Notes: generated from the letters alone by a model not told the origin. 64,000 nt of DNA from Providencia sp. R33 (GCF_019343475.1 NZ_CP072453.1:1674001-1738000); one strand, 5' to 3'. Positions 8,411 through 18,923 are shown, counted from the stretch's first letter. Made by a program: numbers and translations.

Positions 8411-11400
8411 CTAGAGTTTTTGCGACAAACTTTCCATCGTTTGAATGATACGTTTGTCTGAAATTGGGTATGGCGTCCCTAATTGTTGAGCAAATAAGCT
8501 TATGCGTAACTCTTCAATCATCCAGCGAACTTCCTGTACTTCCGGCATATTTTTTTGAATGGGTGAAAGTTTGGCTAACCATTGTTGCCACATGTTTTGT
8601 ACATGCTCAACTTTACTCATTTGTGCGCGATCACGGTTTGGATCGATAGCCAATTTTTCAAGGCGGCGTTCGATACCATTTAAATAACGCAGCACATCAG
8701 GTAAGCGCTTCCAGCCATGCGCAGTAACAAAGCCTTTAAAAACTAAGTTCCCCATTTGCGCTTTTAAATCAGAAAGTGCTAACGCCATGGAAAAATCAAC
8801 TCGCCCTTTTAAACGCTTATTAATGGCAAATACGGCACTGAGGATTTGCTCAACTTGCTTCGCAATACTAACGACAACATCATTTAACTCAGCACGGGCA
8901 AACTCTTTAAGTTTCTCGAATTGTACTTCATCCCATACAGCACCACCAAAGTTGGCAATCAGTTGATCGACACCGCAAGCGATACAATCATCAATGAGGT
9001 CTAATACTTTTCCATATGGATTAAAGTACAAACCTAATTTAGATTTGTTTGGTAGTTTTTCGTGTAAATATTTAATTGGTGAAGGAATATTAAGCAATAA
9101 TAACCGACGAACACCACTCCACATGGCCTGTTGCTGCTCAAATTCTGTTTCAAATACCCGAATACCCACACTGTTTTTTTCATCAACCAACGCTGGATAG
9201 GCTTTCACTGAATAACCACCCCGCTTTTGCTCATAGCGCTGTGGCAGCTCACCAAAACTCCAGATGTGTAAGCCTGATTGCTCAATACCATCGTCAACAA
9301 CTTCAGAAAGCGTTTCTTGTACTTTTTCCTTTAAGTTATTTTTCAAAACATCAAGGTCCTGCCCTTCCGCGATGGTTTTATTTTTTTCTCCAATCACGCG
9401 ATAAGTCATTTTTAAATGCACAGGAAGTTGGTTAAGTTGCCACGCATCACGCTCAACCGTAACCCCCGTCATCCGCCGCAGCTCTTTTTCCAGTTTATCT
9501 AATACATTTCCTTCAGGCTCAGATACACGCTCAAGAAAGGCTGATGCATAATTAGGCGCAGGGACAAAGTTCCTTCTGATAGGCTTAGGCAATGATTTTA
9601 TTAGCGCGACAATCAGCTCATGCCGTAAACCTGGTACCTGCCAATCAAACCCAATATTTTGCACCTGATTTAAAATTGCTAATGGAATATGTACCGTCAC
9701 CCCATCGGCATCAGTTCCTGGTTCAAATTGGTAACTTAAGCGGAATTTCAGTTCCCCTTGATACCAATAATTCGGATAATCAAGCGCAGAAACATTGCCT
9801 GCATCCTCCTTGATTAACATACTCTTTTCAAAATTCAGCAAATCAGCTTGCTGTTTTGACGCTGTTTTCCACCAGTTATCAAAGTGACGGGATGAAATCA
9901 CATCGTTTGGAATCCGTTGGTCATAAAAGGCAAACAGGGTTTCATCATCAACAAGGATGTCGCGGCGACGAGATTTATGCTCTAAATCTTCAACTTCTGA
10001 TAGTAACTTCAGGTTTTCTTTAAAGAATGCATGACGTGTTGACCAATCTCCTTCAACTAAGGCATGGCGAATAAATAATTCACGACACAGCAGTGGGTCA
10101 ATATTGCCATAATTCACTTGGCGTGATGCGACTATTGGCAAGCCATATAACGTCACTTTTTCAGATGCCATCACGGCGCCTTCCGATTTTGACCAATGTG
10201 GCTCACTGTAGTTATGTTTTGTTAGATGACCCGCGAGTGGTTCAATCCACTCAACATCAATAGAAGCCGCTATGCGCCCCCATAATTTTGATGTTTCAAC
10301 CAGTTCAGCAACCATAGTCCATTTAGGGGGCTTTTTAAACAAACCTGAGCCCGGGAAGATAGTAAAACGCGCATTCCTTACCCCTGTAAACTCATGTTTA
10401 TCTGCATCTTTTTGCCCAATGTGCGAGAGCAAGCCTGACAATAACGAAACGTGAATACTACGAAAATCAGCTTCAGCGCTATTAATTGCAAAACCTTGCT
10501 CTTTCACCACTTGGCGAAGCTGAGTATAAAGATCTTGCCACTCACGGATGCGTAAGTAATTTAGAAAATCTTGACGGCACATTTTGCGAAATTGCGCATT
10601 CGAAAGCTGTGTTTGTTGCTCTTTGAGATAATCCCAAAGGTTCAAAAACGCCATAAAATCCGATTGCTTATCATGAAAGCGCCGGTGTTTCTCATCAGAA
10701 GCCTGCTGCTTATCTAATGGCCGTTCTCTTGGGTCTTGAATCGATAGCGCCGATACAATAACCATCGTTTCGCGCACTGCACCGTATTTTCTTGCCTCAA
10801 TCACCATACGCGCCAAGCGGGGGTCGACAGGTAACTGTGCTAATTGTCGACCTGTATCTGTGAGTTGATAACCTTTATCTACTTGTTTATGTGGTTTAAT
10901 GCCACCAAGTTCTTCGAGCAACTTCACCCCATCTTGAATATTGCGCTTATCTGGCGCTTCAACAAATGGAAATGCGGCAATATCCCCCAATCCTATCGAG
11001 GTCATTTGCAAAATAACAGAAGCTAAATTGGTTCTTAGAATTTCAGGATCGGTAAATTCAGAGCGTGAAAGGAAGTCTTCCTCTGAATATAACCGGATAC
11101 AAATACCGTCCGAGACACGTCCACAACGCCCTTTTCGCTGATTTGCTGAAGCCTGTGAAATGGCTTCAACCGGTAAACGTTGAACTTTGGTTCGATAGCT
11201 ATAACGACTAATTCGCGCATAGCCAGTATCAATAACATATTTGATACCCGGAACAGTGAGTGATGTTTCTGCAACGTTAGTCGATAAAATAATACGGCGC
11301 CCACCATGAGGGTGGAAAATTCGGTTCTGCTCGCTATTGGATAGTCTGGCAAATAAAGGCAGTATTTCAGTATGGCGTAATGACAATTTGGAGAGTGCAT

Positions 11401-12310
11401 CTGCAGTGTCACGAATTTCCCGTTCACCGCTCATAAAAATCAAAATATCGCCATTACCTTCAATAGATAGCTCATTAACTGCATCAATGATCCCATCAAT
11501 TTGGTCACGTTCACTATCGTTATCATCACCCATGATTGGTCGATAACGTACTTCAACTGGGTAAGTACGCCCAGAAACCTCAACAATAGGCGCATGGTTA
11601 AAGTGTTTAGAAAAACGTTCAGGATCAATGGTTGCAGAAGTAATGATAACTTTTAAATCAGGCCGTCTTGGCAATAACTGGCGAAGGTAACCTAGGATGA
11701 AATCAATATTTAAACTTCTTTCATGAGCCTCATCGATAATAATGGTGTCATATTGCAGGAGCAATTTGTCATTTTGCAATTCCGCCAGCAAAATCCCGTC
11801 GGTCATGAGTTTGACTTGAGTTGTTTCGCTAACTTGATCGCTAAAACGCACCTTATAACCCACATTTGTACCAAGTTCGCACTCTAACTCGTGTGCAAGA
11901 CGCGTCGCAACTGAGCGCGCAGCCAATCGTCTCGGCTGTGTATGACCAATAAAACCTTGGATACCACGGCCAAGTTCGAGGCAAATTTTCGGGATTTGAG
12001 TTGTTTTCCCTGACCCTGTTTCACCCGCAATAATTACCACTTGATGCTTTTTAATTGCTTCTAATATGGCATCTTTCTTTTGGCTAACAGGGAGATTATC
12101 TGGATAAACGATTTTAGGTGGGTTCAGTTTTTTAACCGCAACTTTTTGTTTTGCCGATTCGATATCTACTTTAATAACATCCAGTACAGCGCTACGCGAT
12201 TTTTCATCACGAATTTTTGCAATACCATGAATTCTTTTTCTCAATAACCACTGATCACGCAGTGAAGTTTGTCCTATTTCAGCATCTAATGCCGTCAGTA
12301 TGGATTTCAC
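8411..12310 (-). CDS. hrpA: ATP-dependent RNA helicase HrpA
   Basis: HrpA is a large DEAH-box RNA helicase. In E. coli it is implicated in mRNA processing and rescue of stalled ribosomes. The 1299 residues (E. coli 1300) show motif I GETGSGKTTQIPK near residue 95, DEAH at about 195, SAT at about 225, and the motif VI region QRKGRCGR at about 390. The ratchet/OB domains and the long DUF3418 C-terminal part follow. The start is GTG with AAGGG nine bases upstream. It stands alone, divergent from azoR. Confidence 0.97.
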   Translation of the reverse strand: MKSILTALDAEIGQTSLRDQWLLRKRIHGIAKIRDEKSRSAVLDVIKVDIESAKQKVAVKKLNPPKIVYPDNLPVSQKKDAILEAIKKHQVVIIAGETGSGKTTQIPKICLELGRGIQGFIGHTQPRRLAARSVATRLAHELECELGTNVGYKVRFSDQVSETTQVKLMTDGILLAELQNDKLLLQYDTIIIDEAHERSLNIDFILGYLRQLLPRRPDLKVIITSATIDPERFSKHFNHAPIVEVSGRTYPVEVRYRPIMGDDNDSERDQIDGIIDAVNELSIEGNGDILIFMSGEREIRDTADALSKLSLRHTEILPLFARLSNSEQNRIFHPHGGRRIILSTNVAETSLTVPGIKYVIDTGYARISRYSYRTKVQRLPVEAISQASANQRKGRCGRVSDGICIRLYSEEDFLSRSEFTDPEILRTNLASVILQMTSIGLGDIAAFPFVEAPDKRNIQDGVKLLEELGGIKPHKQVDKGYQLTDTGRQLAQLPVDPRLARMVIEARKYGAVRETMVIVSALSIQDPRERPLDKQQASDEKHRRFHDKQSDFMAFLNLWDYLKEQQTQLSNAQFRKMCRQDFLNYLRIREWQDLYTQLRQVVKEQGFAINSAEADFRSIHVSLLSGLLSHIGQKDADKHEFTGVRNARFTIFPGSGLFKKPPKWTMVAELVETSKLWGRIAASIDVEWIEPLAGHLTKHNYSEPHWSKSEGAVMASEKVTLYGLPIVASRQVNYGNIDPLLCRELFIRHALVEGDWSTRHAFFKENLKLLSEVEDLEHKSRRRDILVDDETLFAFYDQRIPNDVISSRHFDNWWKTASKQQADLLNFEKSMLIKEDAGNVSALDYPNYWYQGELKFRLSYQFEPGTDADGVTVHIPLAILNQVQNIGFDWQVPGLRHELIVALIKSLPKPIRRNFVPAPNYASAFLERVSEPEGNVLDKLEKELRRMTGVTVERDAWQLNQLPVHLKMTYRVIGEKNKTIAEGQDLDVLKNNLKEKVQETLSEVVDDGIEQSGLHIWSFGELPQRYEQKRGGYSVKAYPALVDEKNSVGIRVFETEFEQQQAMWSGVRRLLLLNIPSPIKYLHEKLPNKSKLGLYFNPYGKVLDLIDDCIACGVDQLIANFGGAVWDEVQFEKLKEFARAELNDVVVSIAKQVEQILSAVFAINKRLKGRVDFSMALALSDLKAQMGNLVFKGFVTAHGWKRLPDVLRYLNGIERRLEKLAIDPNRDRAQMSKVEHVQNMWQQWLAKLSPIQKNMPEVQEVRWMIEELRISLFAQQLGTPYPISDKRIIQTMESLSQKL

Positions 12311-12524
12311 GCTTTAAACCCTTATTTTTAATCAATTATAATACACGACGGCCTTTTACTTCGTCGTTTAGCAACAATATTTCGTTTTAGTTTTTAGTTG
12401 TTGTTATTACATAAATAATACCATCAGTTTTTTTGAAGAAGGCAGTCTAATTTTCTTTCTATCAATCAGTTATGTATCACGTATGATTATACGTAAAGCA
12501 ATATCAATAAATTTAAGGACCATA

Positions 12525-13124
12525 ATGAGTAACGTATTACTATTGAAATCAAGTATTCTGGCAGACTACTCTCAAAGCAATAAAATGGCCGATTACTTTA
12601 TTCAACAATGGCAAGAAAAGAACCCTGAGGACACAGTGACTGTTCGAGATCTCGTCAATGAGCCAATCCCAGCCATTGATGGTGAAATTTTAGCAGCTTT
12701 TGGCCCTAGTGACACGAAAACTGAGCAACAACAAGCACATTTGGACCTGTCTAATACATTAATTGATGAAATAAAAGCACACGATGTCATTGTCATTGCT
12801 GCGCCAATGTACAACTTTACGATTCCATCACACTTAAAACATTACTTTGATTTTATTGCAAGATCTGGCCATACATTTAAATATACCGAACAAGGTTCTG
12901 TTGGTTTACTGGAAAATAAACGTGCATTTGTCTTAACCAGCCGTGGTGGGATCTATAAAGATACCCCAGCAGATACCATGGTGCCTTACATGACTTTATT
13001 TTTAAATTTTCTGGGCATTAAAGATGTTGAGTTTATTTTTGCTGAAGGTACAGCTTTAGGCACTGATTCAGTCGAAAAAGCCCATCAGCACGCTCAACAA
13101 CACATTAATGACCTTGTTATCTAA
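12525..13124 (+). CDS. azoR: FMN-dependent NADH:quinone/azo oxidoreductase
   Basis: This 199-residue flavodoxin-fold protein belongs to the AzoR family, which reduces quinones and azo dyes with NADH and FMN in the cytoplasm. The N-terminal LLLKSSILADYSQSN phosphate-binding loop, the APMYNFTIPSHLKHYFDFIARSG segment and the TSRGGIY loop are all present. The ATG at 12525 follows AAGGA at 12515. A longer reading from 12483 lacks a ribosome site. The hrpA-azoR neighbourhood is the same in E. coli. Confidence 0.95.
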   Translation: MSNVLLLKSSILADYSQSNKMADYFIQQWQEKNPEDTVTVRDLVNEPIPAIDGEILAAFGPSDTKTEQQQAHLDLSNTLIDEIKAHDVIVIAAPMYNFTIPSHLKHYFDFIARSGHTFKYTEQGSVGLLENKRAFVLTSRGGIYKDTPADTMVPYMTLFLNFLGIKDVEFIFAEGTALGTDSVEKAHQHAQQHINDLVI

Positions 13125-13164
13125 ATCAATCATCAAAACAACCTAAACTACCTTTGTTATACTT

Positions 13165-13190
13165 TGCGCACTTTCTTAGTGCGCATTTTT
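13165..13190 (+). terminator. Terminator of azoR
   Basis: TGCGCACT (13165-13172) pairs with AGTGCGCA (13178-13185), followed by TTTTT. It reaches the last codons of the converging ydbL gene. Confidence 0.9.
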
Positions 13191-13518
13191 ATTTTTTCTT
13201 AAGCCATTGGCCATTAATACCCCTAACATATTCCCCTGAGCCTGCTCTCTCAACTAATTTTTGCCCTGCAATACGAGCAACTTCATTCGTTTTAAGATTA
13301 TTTTTAGATGCAATTTCGCTGTATTTCTTTTCGCGTTCACCGTTAATTTTTTCTGCCAATTTCACTGCATCAGTATTATCTGTTTTTACCACTGCTAAAT
13401 ACCCAGATAGTGTTTCACCTAAAACACCCTTTTCTTTTGCTTCATCCACCGTAAGTGCAAATGCAGAAAATACACTTAATAATGAACACAAGGCTAATGC
13501 TTTTATTATTCGGTTCAT
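13189..13518 (-). CDS. ydbL: YdbL, periplasmic DUF1318 protein
   Basis: The 109-residue protein has a signal peptide (MNRIIKALALCSLLSVFSAFA) and a DUF1318 domain. In E. coli YdbL is reported to modulate the multimerisation of lipoprotein YnbE, the partner of the inter-membrane bridge protein YdbH. Its ATG overlaps the ynbE stop in an ATGA, so translation is coupled and stoichiometry is probably controlled. It is the last gene of the ydbH-ynbE-ydbL operon. Confidence 0.92.
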   Translation of the reverse strand: MNRIIKALALCSLLSVFSAFALTVDEAKEKGVLGETLSGYLAVVKTDNTDAVKLAEKINGEREKKYSEIASKNNLKTNEVARIAGQKLVERAGSGEYVRGINGQWLKKK

Positions 13519-13742
13519 TTATCACTGACCTCCCCGAATAAATCACTGTTCTCTTTGAGTAACTCTTCAACTTGCCTATCGGCTTTTATTTGTATTTCAT
13601 GCTCTATTTTCACATTCATATTAATATTAATTGGCTTATCGGGAGTAGCGACTTCCACCCGTAAACACGCCACTAATAAAAAGGCCATGATGATCACTGC
13701 GCTTGCTTTTAATGTACCCACGTTATTCCTTAGAACCTTCAT
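13515..13742 (-). CDS. ynbE: YnbE outer-membrane lipoprotein
   Basis: YnbE is a small lipoprotein that pairs with YdbH in phospholipid transport to the outer membrane. The sequence has a hydrophobic leader ending in a lipobox (LVAC) and the conserved PININMNVKIEHEI block. I start at 13742, where the ATG overlaps the ydbH stop as ATGA. A longer start at 13760 lies inside ydbH. The resulting 75 residues are somewhat longer than the ~61 of E. coli because of a longer leader. Confidence 0.88.
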   Translation of the reverse strand: MKVLRNNVGTLKASAVIIMAFLLVACLRVEVATPDKPININMNVKIEHEIQIKADRQVEELLKENSDLFGEVSDK

Positions 13743-16339
13743 AGGTTCTTTTCTAGCCATTCTTCTAAAGAACTACCAAATCGTAAACTACGCCACAACT
13801 GAAAGATATTTTCTTCATGTTGATAGTTTAAATGCACTTCGCGTTTTTTCTTTTCTTGGGCATTGAATCCTTCCAAAATCGTTTTCATCGTCAGTTGCCC
13901 TAAATTGGTAATATTCACATCAGTACGGCTACGTTTTATTTCCAAATACTGTAACCAGCCAATGGCAGAGCCAGCTGAAATATTATCATTCTGAATAGAT
14001 TCAACAAATTGTGTATCTAATCGTAATGTCAAAGGACCACTGTTCTCTACCCACCCTTGTTTGACAATCCACTCTGGGTTATTCAAATAAAACGGAAGTT
14101 CACCATTTACTTTGCCTGAAACGGCGAATTGAGACACTTTCAGTATGGTAAATAATTGGCTCAGTTCAATTTGATGTAAGCGTATCGTTGATGCATCCGT
14201 TTGCGGCCAACGCAATAAGTCCATAGAGACATCACCACCCAACATTTTAAATCCAACATTCGTTAGCTTCAGTGGTGTCACATCTGTCGGTGGGTAGGTT
14301 CCAACTAAGTCTGCTTTAATATCCGTCAATTCAAAGAGATTATTGAGTTTTTTAATTCGCAGCTCTACGGGGGATTTTTCCCCAAAGGTCCATATACTTT
14401 GTTTCAAACGCCATGGTAATACAAAGTTCAAACCAGCTAGCTCACCATCTTTTAGCCAAAGGCTGGTATTTTCAACACGCCAGTGCCCACCGGCGATAAA
14501 CCCATCTTCTGGGGTAATTGAAAATGCCGCCTGTGAGAATAGTTTGCCTTGTTTTAATTCGAGCCCTAGATCAGCAGGTATTAACGTTTGGAAAGCTGTA
14601 ACTGACTGTTCGGGCCAACGAGCTTCCCCCCTAAGCCGCTCACCATCCCAACGCCCAAAAATAACAATAGGCCCCACATTTTGTGTGCTTAAATCACCTT
14701 TTAATTGAAATTCAGCAGGTGACTTCCCTTTAATATCCGCATTTACTGTTATTTTAGGTAAATAGCTTTCAGCGCCAAACTGCATTCGATTACTCGTTAA
14801 CTGCAATGCACCATTAAAGCTGGCTTTTGTCCTATCTCTTTGCCACTGTAATGGCTTTGTGAGCTTTAGCCGCGGGGCACTCATCGATAACAAACCATAT
14901 TTAATTTGGTCAAAGCCTGTTGTCAGGTTATTTAAAGTAATTAATGTGTCTTGCCAGCTGCCATTGCCCTTAACATCCCAACGAGCGTCTAACGCAGGTA
15001 GCTTGGCATTTCCCCAGTAATTCCAAAACCATTTACCATTATCTAAGGTGAATTTATTGGCTTTACCATCAAGGTGAATATCAAAGTCCCCCCAGTACTG
15101 CTCCTGTACTTTTAATATTGCTTGCAACCTGCCAGATATTCCCTCTTCGCTTAATGACGTTCCCGCTAAAGGCAACCGGATTTCTTTTAACAAGACTGTT
15201 GACGACGCTCGTCCATAAGCTCTCAATAATGAGCCAGATAAAAAAGAAACTTTAGGCGATATTAATTGCCCTGAGATTTTTGCTGGCAAGTTAATATCAA
15301 GTACCATATCGTCATATTTAACTTGCCCATTTAACTTAAAATTGACATCTGTATTTAATAAGTCGAGATGCGTTTCTGGTAGTGTTAAAACGATATTTCC
15401 TTTACCTTTCTTCGCTTGGGTTAACATATTCAAGCGACCAGAAAAAACCATATTCCCTAATGGTTGATTCCAATTTTCAATTTGAAAGCTGACACCACCT
15501 TCAACCGGGATCCCCGCATCTTCCCATTGCCACTGCCCCTGTGAAACGGTAAACATTGATGCAGATAATGCCCAAGGCAGGTTAAGCAACTCTTTTTGCT
15601 TAGCTGTATCTGTGACAATTAAGGTTCCATTTTCGTCAATCCATTCAAGTTTGGCTTGCAAATGCTTTTCTGATTCTAATAATTTGAAATATGCCGTTAA
15701 CTCACCATTTTGTGGAAGTTGGCTTGAAACTATAGGGAGCTGGATTTCACCTGATAACGTTATTGTTTGCTGTTGTTCTGGTAAATACGCAGAAAACTCG
15801 CTGACGGCTAACTGCTTATCGCTAGTAATAAACGAAGATAATCTTAAGTTATCCCCTATAAAATCAAACTGTAGCGGTGTGTTTTTTTCAGTATGACGCA
15901 ACCAAATACTTCCCTGATAGGCATTCCATGGTTGAATATTTATATTCTTTATCACCAACGAAAATAGCGGGATATTGTCTATCAATTCAGCAATATTCAG
16001 TGGTTCACTTGAATTATCTTGATCCGTTTCAAGTGCGCTCACACATTCAGTAGAGACATTCGCATTATCAATGTTCAAATGAAGTGGGAAAATGGAAAGA
16101 CGCGCATCACTTAACTCAACAAGTTTGCAATTCTTTGCGGTTAAACTGAGTTCAGATAGATGCAATTGCCCTTCAGTAATTCGTGGGTCTGAGAAAGATA
16201 ACTGGAGTGGTTTTGGTAAATAGTGAGAAGCTACGACAGGTAGCCAGCGAGCAATTGTTATCCATAATATAGCTAAGAGAACAGCACTTCCTCCGAAAAA
16301 CCAGAGTAAAATTTTACCTGCTCTTTTAAATACCTGCAT
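13739..16339 (-). CDS. ydbH: YdbH, AsmA/TamB-like inter-membrane lipid transport protein
   Basis: YdbH is one of three AsmA-like proteins (TamB, YhdP, YdbH) that together support phospholipid transport from inner to outer membrane. One membrane anchor near the N-terminus (ILLWFFGGSAVLLAILWITIA) precedes a long beta-rich periplasmic body with repeated groove-forming strands and the C-terminal DUF domain (about 650-850). The ATG at 16339 has AAGGA eight bases upstream. An ATG three codons earlier (16348) touches that ribosome site directly and is less likely. Confidence 0.92.
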   Translation of the reverse strand: MQVFKRAGKILLWFFGGSAVLLAILWITIARWLPVVASHYLPKPLQLSFSDPRITEGQLHLSELSLTAKNCKLVELSDARLSIFPLHLNIDNANVSTECVSALETDQDNSSEPLNIAELIDNIPLFSLVIKNINIQPWNAYQGSIWLRHTEKNTPLQFDFIGDNLRLSSFITSDKQLAVSEFSAYLPEQQQTITLSGEIQLPIVSSQLPQNGELTAYFKLLESEKHLQAKLEWIDENGTLIVTDTAKQKELLNLPWALSASMFTVSQGQWQWEDAGIPVEGGVSFQIENWNQPLGNMVFSGRLNMLTQAKKGKGNIVLTLPETHLDLLNTDVNFKLNGQVKYDDMVLDINLPAKISGQLISPKVSFLSGSLLRAYGRASSTVLLKEIRLPLAGTSLSEEGISGRLQAILKVQEQYWGDFDIHLDGKANKFTLDNGKWFWNYWGNAKLPALDARWDVKGNGSWQDTLITLNNLTTGFDQIKYGLLSMSAPRLKLTKPLQWQRDRTKASFNGALQLTSNRMQFGAESYLPKITVNADIKGKSPAEFQLKGDLSTQNVGPIVIFGRWDGERLRGEARWPEQSVTAFQTLIPADLGLELKQGKLFSQAAFSITPEDGFIAGGHWRVENTSLWLKDGELAGLNFVLPWRLKQSIWTFGEKSPVELRIKKLNNLFELTDIKADLVGTYPPTDVTPLKLTNVGFKMLGGDVSMDLLRWPQTDASTIRLHQIELSQLFTILKVSQFAVSGKVNGELPFYLNNPEWIVKQGWVENSGPLTLRLDTQFVESIQNDNISAGSAIGWLQYLEIKRSRTDVNITNLGQLTMKTILEGFNAQEKKKREVHLNYQHEENIFQLWRSLRFGSSLEEWLEKNL

Positions 16340-16571
16340 CAACTGCATCCTTGTTCGATTAGCTCTGTATCATTATTGTTGAATTTTAATTCAATTTTTA
16401 CATTAACCCGTTGTCTAAAAAGCATAAACCATATTCAGGCGTAAGCAGATACCTATTTTCTTAATTTCTAGGTGATTTACAAACTTAATTGCCTTATTCT
16501 GAGTTTATCTTTTGTAGGTACACCATTTTACCTACTATTTTTATTGGTTCCTAAAAATTGGAGTCTCTTCG

Positions 16572-17570
16572 ATGAAAATTGTTTCTTATAGTACCAAACA
16601 GTATGACCGCAAGCACATGGAGCAAGTTAATCAAGGCTCAGAATTTAATTTTAGTATTGAGTACTTTGATTTTCCATTAACTGTTCAAACTGCCAAAAAT
16701 GCCGTAGGAGCAGATGCGGTTTGTATTTTTGTCAATGATGAAGCGAATCGTGATGTTTTAGAAGAACTTGCTGCTTTAAATATTCGTATTTTAGCTTTGC
16801 GCTGTGCTGGATTTAACAATGTTGATCTTGATGCCGCAAAAGAGCTTGGAATTCACGTTGTTCGTGTTCCTGCTTATTCACCAGAAGCGGTTGCTGAACA
16901 TGCTGTAGGAATGATGTTATGCCTAAACCGCCGTATCCACCGAGCTTACCAACGAACCCGAGATGCAAACTTTTCACTCGAGGGTTTAACGGGCTTTAAC
17001 ATGCATAATCGTACCGCAGGGATCATAGGAACAGGCAAAATCGGGCAAGCAACTTTGCGGATTTTAAAAGGTTTTGGTATGCGCTTACTTGCGCACGATC
17101 CCTACCCTAATCAGGCCGTTTTAGACCTTGGCGCAGAGTATGTCGACTTAGATACTTTATATGAACAATCAGATGTTATCTCCCTTCATTGTCCCTTAAC
17201 GCCTGAAAACCATCATTTACTCGATGAAGGTGCATTTAACAAGATGAAAAAAGGGGTTATGATCATCAACACTAGTCGGGGAGCCTTGGTTGATTCTGTC
17301 GCCGCAATTAACGCATTAAAATCACAAAAAATTGGTTCACTTGGTATGGATGTCTATGAAAATGAACGTGATTTATTTTTTGAAGATAAATCTAATGATG
17401 TGATTCAAGATGACGTATTCCGTCGCCTTTCATCTTGCCACAATGTGTTATTTACAGGTCACCAAGCATTTTTAACTGAAGAAGCTTTAACCAGTATTAG
17501 TCAAACAACACTTAGCAACATCGACCAGGTTAGCCATGGCAAAGCCTGCCCGAATATTGTTAGTGCTTGA
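16572..17570 (+). CDS. ldhA: Fermentative D-lactate dehydrogenase
   Basis: LdhA reduces pyruvate to D-lactate with NADH during fermentation. The 332-residue protein belongs to the D-2-hydroxyacid dehydrogenases. It has the nucleotide-binding GTGKIGQATLRILKGFG near residue 152, the active-site arginine in NTSRGALVD, a glutamate in YENERDLF and the catalytic histidine in FTGHQAFLTEEA. GGAG precedes the ATG. It is followed 15 bp later by hslJ, as in E. coli. Confidence 0.97.
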   Translation: MKIVSYSTKQYDRKHMEQVNQGSEFNFSIEYFDFPLTVQTAKNAVGADAVCIFVNDEANRDVLEELAALNIRILALRCAGFNNVDLDAAKELGIHVVRVPAYSPEAVAEHAVGMMLCLNRRIHRAYQRTRDANFSLEGLTGFNMHNRTAGIIGTGKIGQATLRILKGFGMRLLAHDPYPNQAVLDLGAEYVDLDTLYEQSDVISLHCPLTPENHHLLDEGAFNKMKKGVMIINTSRGALVDSVAAINALKSQKIGSLGMDVYENERDLFFEDKSNDVIQDDVFRRLSSCHNVLFTGHQAFLTEEALTSISQTTLSNIDQVSHGKACPNIVSA

Positions 17571-17585
17571 TTGGGCATCGGATTG

Positions 17586-18023
17586 ATGAAACGTTTAATT
17601 CCACTGACCCTTTTGGGCTTATTATTAGCAGCTTGCCAAACACATCAAGTTGATGCGAAGAACGATGACACAGCAATTCAAGATGCTTTAGTTCACCATC
17701 GTTATGTTTTAACTGAGGTTGATGGTAAACCCATTAAAGCGAAGCAAACAGTTCCTTACATCGCTTTTGGCGAAAAGATGTTTGTTTCTGCATCAATGTG
17801 CAATGACTTTAATGGATTGGGCAATATTAATAACGCCAAAATTACCGTTAAAAACTTAAATAAAACCGAACTTGAATGTGTTGATGAAGATTTGTCTAAA
17901 TGGGATTCGATGTTAAAGCGTATGCTTACAGAAGGTGCGACTATTAATTTAAAAAATAACCAATTGGTCTTAATTCAAGGCCATTATAAATTAGTGTATT
18001 CCCTACGTGATTACATCAATTAA
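17586..18023 (+). CDS. hslJ: HslJ, META-domain heat-shock lipoprotein
   Basis: The protein has a lipoprotein leader ending in LLAAC (cysteine about residue 17) and a META domain with the YVLTEVDGKPIKA and NDFNGLGNINN segments. E. coli HslJ is an outer-membrane lipoprotein linked to novobiocin resistance and heat shock. The ATG at 17586 is taken because it begins the leader. The TTG at 17571 would place extra residues before it. It probably shares the ldhA transcript. Confidence 0.92.
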   Translation: MKRLIPLTLLGLLLAACQTHQVDAKNDDTAIQDALVHHRYVLTEVDGKPIKAKQTVPYIAFGEKMFVSASMCNDFNGLGNINNAKITVKNLNKTELECVDEDLSKWDSMLKRMLTEGATINLKNNQLVLIQGHYKLVYSLRDYIN

Positions 18024-18040
18024 CCTAATACTCTAGATAC

Positions 18041-18082
18041 AAAACCGTACTCATTAATATAGCTTAAAATGAGTGCGGTTTT
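18041..18082. terminator. Bidirectional terminator between hslJ and grxB
   Basis: AAAACCGTACTCATT (18041-18055) pairs with AATGAGTGCGGTTTT (18068-18082) with one mismatch. Flanking A and T runs suit both converging genes. Confidence 0.9.
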
Positions 18083-18105
18083 CATAGACATGCATTCATT
18101 CGATT

Positions 18106-18744
18106 CTACTTTGCCTTATCAAATAACAAACCTACTTTTGTTATATGTGACATTTTATCCATATAATTATGAATATTACTACTAAATGCTAGTCCAGCAA
18201 CAATACTCAAGCTACGTAATGTAGGAAAGATATAAAAATCATTTATATCAATAGTTTCGTTACGGTTTTCTAGCCAGACATCTAATAATGACAGTTGAGG
18301 AGCAAGCTCGACCAGTAATGTATGCGTTTCTTTTCGAAACTCAGCAAGGTCGCCATAGGATTTCGATGTTCTCTCAATATATGCAGCTCTTGCTTCATTT
18401 GTGCTTATTTCAGGAAAATCAGTTTCGACAAAACGAGGTGTCACCAATTTATAAACAACACTAGAGACGGCTTTAGACCAAGTTTCAATTTGTGGTGATA
18501 AAACACCTGCTGCGTATTTTATTTCACTTAGTTGGTCAATATAATGCACGATATCTAAGCTTTCGGGTAAATAGCTACCATCATCTTTTTCTAAGATCGG
18601 CAGCATTTTCTTACCAATCATTCTAATGGGCGTTTCATAGTCATTATCCAATAAAACGATTTGCTCTACTTCCATATTTTTTAAGCCAAAAATCATTCTT
18701 GCCCTAACGCAAAATGGACAGTGGTCATAAATATATAGTTTCAT
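18106..18744 (-). CDS. grxB: Glutaredoxin 2
   Basis: GrxB is an atypical, GST-like glutaredoxin of about 24 kDa that reduces disulfides with glutathione. The 212 residues begin with a thioredoxin-fold domain carrying the CPFC active site (HCPFCVRARMIFGLKN). They continue with the all-helical GST-type C-terminal domain (Glutaredoxin2_C). Length and motif match the E. coli protein (215). It stands alone, converging on hslJ. Confidence 0.95.
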   Translation of the reverse strand: MKLYIYDHCPFCVRARMIFGLKNMEVEQIVLLDNDYETPIRMIGKKMLPILEKDDGSYLPESLDIVHYIDQLSEIKYAAGVLSPQIETWSKAVSSVVYKLVTPRFVETDFPEISTNEARAAYIERTSKSYGDLAEFRKETHTLLVELAPQLSLLDVWLENRNETIDINDFYIFPTLRSLSIVAGLAFSSNIHNYMDKMSHITKVGLLFDKAK

Positions 18745-18923
18745 TTTTCACCTCACGAATAGTGATAAACACCCGTAGAACCTTAATAATAGTATATGTT
18801 AATACATATATTTTGTGATTATTTTTTTGTTTTTAAGTACATTAGTATTTAGTGCACAAAATCCCAATCGAAAAAATAAGGTTATGGCAAAATAATCATT
18901 TTAAACACAAGAAAGCACCCACT

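Noticed and set aside
11035..11427. 130-residue frame inside hrpA
   Set aside because: It lies entirely within the hrpA coding sequence in another frame and shows no family features; hrpA itself is unambiguous.
13555..13866. 103-residue plus-strand frame across ynbE and ydbH
   Set aside because: It is antisense to the coupled ynbE/ydbH junction, whose ATGA overlap supports the minus-strand genes.
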